This document shows positions 47,910 to 54,513 of a stretch of DNA of 64,000 nt, one piece after another. Within the stretch, counting starts at the first letter, position 1; each line of letters opens with the position of its first letter. A program made the position numbers and the translations under genes. The stretch covers positions 124,001 through 188,000 of the forward strand of contig JAIUNW010000003.1 of the NCBI GenBank assembly GCA_020161535.1, written 5' to 3'. The DNA is from Bacteroidota bacterium (GTDB lineage: Bacteria > Bacteroidota > Bacteroidia > Chitinophagales > Chitinophagaceae). The notes below the pieces were generated by a model, which saw nothing but the letters and a program-made list of their open reading frames with translations, did no database searches and was not told the origin of the DNA.

Positions 47910-48830
47910 TTATTCTTTCATATCGGCGTTTCGGATACTGAAACTCATGGTTGCCGGCCATAAATACGCGCGGCGGAAAATGAGCTGTCCCTGCTGATAG
48001 ATGAGGAAATTCGAGAATCCGCTGCCTAAACCTTGCCAATTTTCCTTTAAAATATAATGCAATCCCCGTACCAACGGGTAACGTTTTAGGGCAATATTCG
48101 CCTGATAGGGTTTAACATAGGTAGTATCGGGGCAGATTCCGCACTGCAGTGATACAATAGTAACTTTTTTCTGGAAACTAAGCATCATACTGTCTTCCGG
48201 ATTACCGATCCAACTAACACCCACAAAACCCAGGGCATTTTTATTTTCGGCCACATAATCGATCACTCCCTGACTGGAAGTAGCCGCAGTGACATCTTTA
48301 CCGAAAGGTTTTCCTCGTAGGATTGAATCCAGTGCATATCGTACGGTACTAGTGGCTGTAAGTCCATCAAGCACAGGTTTTAGGGGCAACTTACTGGTGC
48401 CTGCCAATATGTCTTGCACCTGATCTACACGCAAAATCGAATCCTTGTTTTCTTTGTTCACTAAAAGAGCGACGGCATCGAGTGCAACTTTTCCCTGCGG
48501 CGGCACAAAAGAAAGTGTATCGGCCAGGGCCTTCTCTTCTGCCGGCAGCAATCCACGCGTCACAATAATCATGCGAATGCTGTCCACCTTCAGGTCTTTT
48601 AGGCAATCTGCTTCGGGTTTATAATGTGCGATCACTTTAGCATTGGGATAAGTGGCTTCGAATACTTTGATCTGCGAATCGATCACAGGTTTAAAAGTTT
48701 CGTCAACACTTATGTGGATTGTGCCTTTGGTGAGTGAATCGGTTCGGTACACGACCGGGCCATTGCTGCAACTGCCAAAGAGTAGCAGGCTGGCACTAAG
48801 CGATAACCAGTTTCTCCAACGTTGATGCAT
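47910..48830 (-). CDS. PstS-like substrate-binding lipoprotein
   Basis: The 306-residue protein has a lipoprotein signal (LLLFGSC, lipid-bearing Cys at residue 21). Its body resembles PstS/periplasmic-binding type 2 proteins: GTIHISVDETFKPVIDSQIK, a Pro-Gln-Gly-Lys-Val-Ala-Leu-Asp hinge region and TSSQGVIDYVAENKNALGFV, a PstS-like closing motif. Classic PstS feeds phosphate to PstCAB, but no such genes lie here. Instead it sits between tonB2 with a small membrane protein and the TPR gene, so its ligand and partner are open. It is tethered to a membrane, facing the periplasm (inferred). Confidence 0.82.
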   Translation of the reverse strand: MHQRWRNWLSLSASLLLFGSCSNGPVVYRTDSLTKGTIHISVDETFKPVIDSQIKVFEATYPNAKVIAHYKPEADCLKDLKVDSIRMIIVTRGLLPAEEKALADTLSFVPPQGKVALDAVALLVNKENKDSILRVDQVQDILAGTSKLPLKPVLDGLTATSTVRYALDSILRGKPFGKDVTAATSSQGVIDYVAENKNALGFVGVSWIGNPEDSMMLSFQKKVTIVSLQCGICPDTTYVKPYQANIALKRYPLVRGLHYILKENWQGLGSGFSNFLIYQQGQLIFRRAYLWPATMSFSIRNADMKE

Positions 48831-48844
48831 ATACGCTACTCGTC

Positions 48845-49081
48845 TTAGTCGGTGTAATAATCTTTTTTATAGCCCCGGTACATGCGCCAGCCCCCATAAA
48901 TAATACAGAGAAAGGCAAATGAGTACCTGAATGCTGGTTCAAGGTCAAAATCATAACCTAACTTCTTTGCCGCCAGAAAAAACACACCGAACATAAAGAT
49001 GGTGAAACCCATACCATAGTCGAGAATGGAGCGCCGCAGACTGTATCTTTTTCGTCTGTTATCCTGCTGATCTGTGTGCAT
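48845..49081 (-). CDS. Small two-helix membrane protein
   Basis: This 78-residue protein has a basic N-terminus (DNRRKRYSLRR), then two hydrophobic segments (about residues 22-42 and 52-66) and a short Tyr/Lys/Asp tail. I recognise no named family. It is tightly placed between tonB2 (40 bases upstream) and the PstS-like gene (14 bases downstream) on the same strand, which supports a real gene in the same unit. It may be a membrane partner of TonB2, but that rests on position alone. Confidence 0.7.
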   Translation of the reverse strand: MHTDQQDNRRKRYSLRRSILDYGMGFTIFMFGVFFLAAKKLGYDFDLEPAFRYSFAFLCIIYGGWRMYRGYKKDYYTD

Positions 49082-49121
49082 TCAGTTTTTTTACGGGAGT
49101 GGGCAATATAGGCAAAATCTG

Positions 49122-49928
49122 CTAGAGAGCCGTCTCAAAAATTACCGGAATGCTGAACCAAACCGCTACCGGCCGGCCGTCTTGCAAACCCGGTTTCCAC
49201 GCCGGCATTTTTTTAATAACCCTTAGCACCTCATTATCATAGGGTTCGCCGCCAGGCTGCACCAATTCTATGCGGTCGATTTCGCCGGTAGGTCCAACCA
49301 CAAAGCGCACCAGCACTTTTACACGTTGGCCCTCTTCCTGTCCATCTTGCGGGCGCAGGTTACGCGAGAGCCAGCGTTGCAGGGCACCCACACCACCGGG
49401 AAAATCAGGCATCACCGACGCGCTTTTCAGGGGTTCATCCGGGGCCGGCCTGGTAGTTGGCTCAGGCGCGGGTGCTGCCTGGCTGGTAGCAGGTGGCTGT
49501 ACGATATCGCCGCTGGTTGGTCCGTCGAGCGTTTCGGCGCCTATCTGCTTTCCCACCATTTCATCCACCGTTGGCACTTCAGTTTTGTCCACCTGGTCAT
49601 CGGGCACAATCAGCGGTACTGGATTTTTTACGGTAGCCACCTGTTGTTGTGGTACAACAGGTTTGGGTGGTTCGACGTCGGGCGTTTTTGGCGGTTCTAA
49701 TTTGAGAGTGTCAATAAATACACATGTGCTTATTCCGCTGTTGCGGGTCGGTGATTTTTTCCAAAACGCAAAAATCAGCAATAGGCCGGCTACCAGGGCC
49801 ATGCCCATCAGCCCTTTTGCCAACCGGTTGTCGTAGTGCCTTCTCAACTCATAGGCACCGTACAGTTTGTTCCTGTTTTCAAACAGGATGTCGAGTGCGT
49901 CGCTGCGTAAAATATTTTCAGGAGACAT
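49122..49928 (-). CDS. Energy transducer TonB (second)
   Basis: The 268-residue protein has the same architecture as the TonB at 23305: N-terminal ILFENRNKLYGAYELRRHYD (about residues 14-33), one membrane helix (about 40-58), a Pro/Val/Thr-rich periplasmic linker, and a C-terminal TonB fold with DFPGGVGALQRWLSRNLRPQ and VLVRFVVGPTGEIDRIELVQ. It heads the cluster with the small membrane protein, the PstS-like lipoprotein and the TPR protein. No exbB/exbD genes lie beside it, so it probably draws on those at 24-26 kb or elsewhere. Confidence 0.9.
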   Translation of the reverse strand: MSPENILRSDALDILFENRNKLYGAYELRRHYDNRLAKGLMGMALVAGLLLIFAFWKKSPTRNSGISTCVFIDTLKLEPPKTPDVEPPKPVVPQQQVATVKNPVPLIVPDDQVDKTEVPTVDEMVGKQIGAETLDGPTSGDIVQPPATSQAAPAPEPTTRPAPDEPLKSASVMPDFPGGVGALQRWLSRNLRPQDGQEEGQRVKVLVRFVVGPTGEIDRIELVQPGGEPYDNEVLRVIKKMPAWKPGLQDGRPVAVWFSIPVIFETAL

Positions 49929-49934
49929 GATTGG

Positions 49935-50669
49935 GTGTTTAAAGTTTAATGTCTAAGGTTTAAGGTTGCTACCGCGTGCGGGGTTGGGTTTGGATTTTTG
50001 GCTTGTTTTTGAGCAAGGGGTTATGGATTGGGGTTTAAGGTTGGATTACGGATTTTGGTATACGATTTGGGTTTAAGGTTGGTTTACGGATTTTGGTTTA
50101 TGGATTTTGATTTACGGATTTTGATTCAAGGTTTAAGGGTGGTATAAGGGTGCAGGTTGGTTTAAGGGTTAAGGTTGGTTTAAGGTTTTGGGGCTGGTTT
50201 TCTGCAATAGGAGTTGGTTACCCGGTAGCGAATACGAGTTTCATGAATGCCCGACAGGGTATATCGTGTTCTTCGCTAATGAGCATTGTTTACCTGCAAC
50301 TACACCATTGAGCAACATCTACCTGCAAATATGCTATTCAGCAAGATTGCCGGCCTTTTTGCCAAGCAGCAGCATCTACCGGCACCATCTACTGGCATCA
50401 TCTTCCAGTCTCATCTACCGGTCTCATCAACCGGTCTCATCTACCAATCTCATCTACCGGTTTCATCAACCGGCATCATCAACCGGTCTCAACAACCGGC
50501 ATCATCTACCAGTCTCATCTACCGGCATAATCTATCGGTCTCAACGCATCGAATCAAAATATACTGTTAACTATGCCCTTCATCTGCCGTCATCAGCCAC
50601 TACTCTACAAGTGTTGAATACTCCACTCGCGGCAGCAACCTTAAACCTTAGCCCTTAAACCTTAAACTC
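49935..50669. repeat. Intergenic element with 47-bp imperfect inverted ends
   Basis: The left arm (49935-49981) and right arm (50623-50669) are inverted copies matching at 40 of 47 positions, including a 17-base perfect run. The arms sit 6 bases from the tonB2 ATG and about 46 bases from the phosphatase ATG, filling most of the 787-base divergent gap. Inside, 49982-50200 holds degenerate GGTTTAAGGTT and TTACGGATTTTGG words, and 50371-50539 holds a 13-bp tandem array. No convincing gene or transposase is present. It could be a non-autonomous mobile element or a locally expanded regulatory region. Confidence 0.65.
50371..50539. repeat. 13-bp tandem repeat, 13 units
   Basis: Thirteen consecutive 13-base units follow the pattern NTCATCTACCGGT/C, with TAC/AAC and ACCGG/CCAGT variants; a partial unit follows. 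Because 13 is not a multiple of three and the units lack stops, long open frames appear in more than one phase, which is not evidence of coding. Confidence 0.9.
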
Positions 50670-50676
50670 TTGCTTC

Positions 50677-50710
50677 TTTGATGCATAGCCGCCCGCTTTC
50701 CATATTTTTG
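50677..50710 (+). promoter_or_regulatory. Candidate promoter for the phosphatase-hisS operon
   Basis: TTTG (50677-50680) and TATTTTTG (50703-50710) match the Bacteroidota -33 and -7 elements with a 22-base spacer. The -7 box ends 5 bases before the ATG at 50716, implying a leaderless or near-leaderless mRNA. Confidence 0.45.
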
Positions 50711-50715
50711 CGGCC

Positions 50716-51186
50716 ATGAAGATTTTGATGGTGTGCCTGGGTAATATTTGCCGGAGCCCGCTGGCAGAAGGGATTTTACAGCAAAAGGCCGACGACGCCG
50801 GACTGCACTGGCAGGTAGATAGCGCGGGCACCAATGGATACCATGTTGGCGAAGCACCGCATCGCTTGTCGCAGAAAGTGGCACGTGCACACGGACTTGA
50901 TATCAGTGGGCAACGCGCACAAAATTTTGTGGCAGCCGATTTCGAACGGTATGATTTTATTTATGCCATGGCAGAAGATGTGATGGATGATATCCGACGG
51001 ATCAGTGGCCGTGCGTTCAATCCCGACAAAATAGGCTTGTTGATGGATGTGCTGTTTCCGGGTAAACAAATCGATGTGCCTGATCCCTGGTATGGTCCCG
51101 AACCCGGCTACCACGAAGTATATGATATGATCGAAGCCGCCTGCGCCCAAATCATCACCCAAAACATCCGCTCACACCATGTCTAA
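50716..51186 (+). CDS. Low-molecular-weight protein-tyrosine phosphatase
   Basis: The 156-residue protein has the phosphatase loop CLGNICRS (nucleophile Cys at residue 7, Arg at 13) right after the first strand. The general-acid Asp lies in VPDPWYG, near residue 118. This family removes phosphate from tyrosine residues or arginine-phosphate in the cytoplasm. It overlaps the start of hisS by 8 bases, so the two are probably translationally coupled. The substrate is unknown; there is no capsule or tyrosine-kinase gene nearby. Confidence 0.92.
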   Translation: MKILMVCLGNICRSPLAEGILQQKADDAGLHWQVDSAGTNGYHVGEAPHRLSQKVARAHGLDISGQRAQNFVAADFERYDFIYAMAEDVMDDIRRISGRAFNPDKIGLLMDVLFPGKQIDVPDPWYGPEPGYHEVYDMIEAACAQIITQNIRSHHV

Positions 51187-52747
51187 ACCGAGTATACCTT
51201 CTGGCACCCGCGATTTCAGTGCCGATACCGTGCGCAAGCGCCAATATATTTTCAATACCATTCGATCTGTATTTGAAACCTATGGCTTCCAGCCGCTGGA
51301 AACACCTGCGATGGAAAACCTCGACACCCTGATGGGTAAGTATGGTGAAGAGGGCGATAAACTCATTTTTAAAATACTGAACAACGGACTCGCTGATCCG
51401 AAGAACAAAAACAAAGCGGCCATTGCTTTTTCTGACAAGATCCTGAATGGTCTCAATAGCAAAGACATTACGGAACGCGCCCTGCGTTATGATCTCACCA
51501 TTCCCTTTGCCCGTTATGTAGCCATGAACCACACGTTACTAACGTTGCCGTATAAACGCTATCAAATGCAACCGGTATGGCGGGCCGACCGGCCGCAGAA
51601 AGGTCGTTACCGTGAATTCTACCAATGCGATGCCGATGTGGTGGGTAGTTTGTCGCTACTCAATGAAGTGGAACTGACGGCTATGTATGCTGCGGTGTTT
51701 CAGCGTTTGGGCATACCCGTTGAGATTCGCCTTAACAGCCGTAAACTGTTGCTGGCACTGGCCGAAACTTGTGGTGGTGCCGATAAGATGATGGATATCA
51801 CCATCGCGATCGACAAGCTCGATAAAATCGGCATGGATAAAGTGAAGGAAGAAATTTTGCAACGCGGCCTGAACGAATCGCAGTGGAATATTATTGAAAA
51901 ATTCCTGCAAGTGTCGATGGGTTCGGGCGAAGCGAATAAAACTATTCCCCGTACAGCTGCAGACGATGTTTCCGGTGCGGCTAATGTTGCTGTCTCTGGT
52001 GCTGCAAATGTTGTCGCTTCTGGTGCTGCAAATGTTGCTGCTTCGGGCGCTGAAAATATCGCTGTTTCGGGTGCTGCAAACGCTGCTGGTTCCAACGCCG
52101 ATAAACTGGCGGCGATTGCGCTGCTTTTGGGCGACAATGCCGAAGCAAAAAAAGGGCTGGCTGAGTTGCAGTTTGTACTCGACCATGCCGCGCCTGACAA
52201 TGTAGTGCTTGATTTTACCCTCGCCCGCGGACTCAACTACTATACCGGCATCATCTTCGAAGTAAAAGCGAGCGGCGTGCAGATGGGCAGCATCGGTGGG
52301 GGTGGCCGCTACGACGACCTGACGGGTTTGTTTGGGGTGCCGAATATTCCCGGTGTAGGGATCAGCTTTGGGGTGGATCGCATTTATGATGTGATGGAAG
52401 AACTGGATTTGTTCCCCGCCGCGGTACAAACCGGCACCGAAGTATTGTTTTTTAACTTGGGGGCAGTTGAATCGAAAGCGGCTTTTCTGTTGGCACAACA
52501 GTTTCGACTGGCCGGCATCAACACCGAGCTATTTCATGAAAAAAGCAAATTGGATAAACAATTCAAATACGCTGAGAAAAAAAACATTCCCTTCATTGTT
52601 ATTGTCGGTTCCGAAGAAATGACGAGCCAGGTAATTGTGGTGAAACAGTTAGAATCGGGACAACAAAAAACCATTCCACGCTCGGCGCTCACCACCGACA
52701 AACTCAGCAAGGGTTTCGCCGCATTTTGGCAAGGGCTGTCAGGCTGA
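51179..52747 (+). CDS. hisS: Histidyl-tRNA synthetase with internal Ala-rich repeat
   Basis: HisRS charges tRNA-His with histidine. The 522-residue protein has the class II motifs (motif 1 region GFQPLETPAMEN; motif 2 RYQMQPVWRADRPQKGRYRE), the histidine-specific ARGLNYYTGIIFEV, motif 3 GGGGRYDDLTGLFG with GISFGVDRIYDV, and a C-terminal anticodon-binding domain (VLFFNLGAVESKAAFLLAQQ). It is longer than common forms (about 420-460 residues), partly because of five 8-residue repeats at residues 265-304. The insertion lies before the YYTG motif. The core catalytic motifs look intact. Confidence 0.95.
   Translation: MSKPSIPSGTRDFSADTVRKRQYIFNTIRSVFETYGFQPLETPAMENLDTLMGKYGEEGDKLIFKILNNGLADPKNKNKAAIAFSDKILNGLNSKDITERALRYDLTIPFARYVAMNHTLLTLPYKRYQMQPVWRADRPQKGRYREFYQCDADVVGSLSLLNEVELTAMYAAVFQRLGIPVEIRLNSRKLLLALAETCGGADKMMDITIAIDKLDKIGMDKVKEEILQRGLNESQWNIIEKFLQVSMGSGEANKTIPRTAADDVSGAANVAVSGAANVVASGAANVAASGAENIAVSGAANAAGSNADKLAAIALLLGDNAEAKKGLAELQFVLDHAAPDNVVLDFTLARGLNYYTGIIFEVKASGVQMGSIGGGGRYDDLTGLFGVPNIPGVGISFGVDRIYDVMEELDLFPAAVQTGTEVLFFNLGAVESKAAFLLAQQFRLAGINTELFHEKSKLDKQFKYAEKKNIPFIVIVGSEEMTSQVIVVKQLESGQQKTIPRSALTTDKLSKGFAAFWQGLSG
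51971..52090 (+). repeat. Five 24-bp in-frame repeats inside hisS
   Basis: Five consecutive 24-base units encode SGAANVAV-type octapeptides (SGAANVAV, SGAANVVA, SGAANVAA, SGAENIAV, SGAANAAG). Base identity between units is high, so expansion by slippage is likely. The reading frame is kept because 24 is a multiple of three. Confidence 0.93.
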
Positions 52748-52888
52748 TCGCCGTTTCAGTTTGCTGATCGCTGCCTGGTGTTGCGATTTTTGCAATGTGC
52801 AAGGTTGGTTATTTACTCGATGTTCAACGTTGCTATGCAATAACTGTTCAACATTGCCATGTGCTAATAGCTCGATGTAGCCCTGCAC

Positions 52889-54439
52889 TTATTGCTCTAT
52901 TTTAAATGCCCAGGCTGTTTGGCAAGGTCGGTTTGCGGGGTCTTGCATTTGTGCCGGCAATGAAATCGTCAATTTGCCCGACCGGTATTTCCAGGCCAGC
53001 GGTTGGTTATACCCGAGCATAAATAATGGCGAACCGGCTTTGGGTCGAACGGTTTGCAGCGTTAATTTTTTACCCGGCCACTGCGTAACATACGCGTACA
53101 CCAACTTGCCATCTTTGGTGGTTGTGTACCGAATAAAATCACCTTCTTGCCAATCCTGTCTTGGCCGGCTGCCATAAATGCCTTCCCCATTTATTCTTAA
53201 CCAATCGCCTGTTTCCAACAATTGTTTTACGGCCGTCGGATGAAATTTGCCGGTGCCATCAGGACCAATGCCCACCATAAAATTGCCGCCTTTTGCAACC
53301 GCATCCACCAGGTTCTGAATGATCCACGCACTGCCCTTGTAATGCGCACTTACACTATCGTACGAGAAACTACTGCCCAGTGTATGAATCACCATCCAGG
53401 GCATTTTCGTATTCTCCTTGCTACCCGGCACAAAACCTTCCGGCGTATAGTAATCGCCATAATTACCAATACCGCGGGCACGAAACATAACATCGGGTTG
53501 TATTTTCCGGAGCGCCTTGATGGTCTCTTTCATCTGTGGCCACACTTTAGGGCCCATCCATTGATCAAGACAAATCATATCAATCTTGCCATAGTTGGTC
53601 AAAAGTTCGGTTAGTTGCTGCCGATGCCGGTTGATCATGCGCTGCGTTGCTTCTGGACTATCTGCAGGAACAATGATATTGGAGAAACTCTTGGTGAAAT
53701 TATCGCCGGCTGGTCCGTAGTAAAATGCAGCACTGTCCTTCGAGTCCTGGGTTTGCAAAGGATGATAATTATACGGTCGGAAATCAGCGTCGTACCAATC
53801 GGGGTGCGAAAAATACAGATCCACTTTGATGTGGTAGCGATGCGCCGCGTCGCACAACTCTTTCACAATATCTCTTTTAAAAGGCGTTTCCATGATGCTG
53901 TAAGCCAGGTCACATTCTTCTATAACCGGTCCGCCCGTTGCTGTATAATTGGCTCTTTGCGTTACCCTGGTTTTGGTATCAAACATCGAAAACCCTTCGT
54001 GGTGTTTGGTGGTAAAGGCCATACACTTGATGCCGGCACTGTCAAACAAGCGCATCCATTCGTCGGCACTGAACTGGGTCGGGTTAAATTGTTTATAGAG
54101 CAACTGGTAGGCTTGCTTTTTTTCGTTTGACAATTCAAGAAAGCCCCAGGATTCCCGATTCATTTTCCAAATGGAATAGATGCCCCAATGTATGCGTACG
54201 CCAAACTTAAAATCGTTGAACGACGCATACGCTGCTGGCGACGCATGAAAATAATCGGGATCGGGACTGTCGTCTATATATGCCTTTACTCTTTGCCCAT
54301 GAACATCTGTGGCTGGCAATCGTATGTCGCGATCTCTTTCTACCCAACGGGCATTGGTTGAATCGTTCGCGGCGAAGGTTTGGCCGACCATTTCAAATCC
54401 TGCCAGCAGGCAGGCGATGGCCATTGCGATTTTTTTCAT
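52889..54439 (-). CDS. Alpha-L-fucosidase, GH29, secreted
   Basis: The 516-residue protein has a signal peptide (about residues 1-24). It then shows the GH29 pattern FNDFKFGVRIHWGIYSIW, MAFTTKHHEGFSMFDTKT and VDLYFSHPDWYDADF. The likely nucleophile Asp is in KIDMICLDQWMG. A C-terminal beta-sandwich follows (PLFMLGYNQPLAWKYRSGKL). GH29 enzymes remove alpha-linked fucose from plant or host glycans. It lies downstream of the esterase gene on the same strand, 74 bases away, and may belong to one glycan-use group with it. Confidence 0.92.
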   Translation of the reverse strand: MKKIAMAIACLLAGFEMVGQTFAANDSTNARWVERDRDIRLPATDVHGQRVKAYIDDSPDPDYFHASPAAYASFNDFKFGVRIHWGIYSIWKMNRESWGFLELSNEKKQAYQLLYKQFNPTQFSADEWMRLFDSAGIKCMAFTTKHHEGFSMFDTKTRVTQRANYTATGGPVIEECDLAYSIMETPFKRDIVKELCDAAHRYHIKVDLYFSHPDWYDADFRPYNYHPLQTQDSKDSAAFYYGPAGDNFTKSFSNIIVPADSPEATQRMINRHRQQLTELLTNYGKIDMICLDQWMGPKVWPQMKETIKALRKIQPDVMFRARGIGNYGDYYTPEGFVPGSKENTKMPWMVIHTLGSSFSYDSVSAHYKGSAWIIQNLVDAVAKGGNFMVGIGPDGTGKFHPTAVKQLLETGDWLRINGEGIYGSRPRQDWQEGDFIRYTTTKDGKLVYAYVTQWPGKKLTLQTVRPKAGSPLFMLGYNQPLAWKYRSGKLTISLPAQMQDPANRPCQTAWAFKIEQ

Positions 54440-54513
54440 AACAGTGTTTATTCAAGTGGGCGAATAGTTTTCCTATTGTTGTCAGCGGGTTTCTTTGTTT
54501 TAATCAGGGACCC

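Noticed and set aside
50371..50539. Possible CRISPR array
   Set aside because: Units are 13 bases, directly adjacent and without spacers, and no cas gene is near.
50188..50658. Open frame of 156 codons across the 13-bp repeat region, plus a 94-codon one in another phase
   Set aside because: The frames are open only because the repeat units lack stops; several phases are open at once and no protein family is recognisable.
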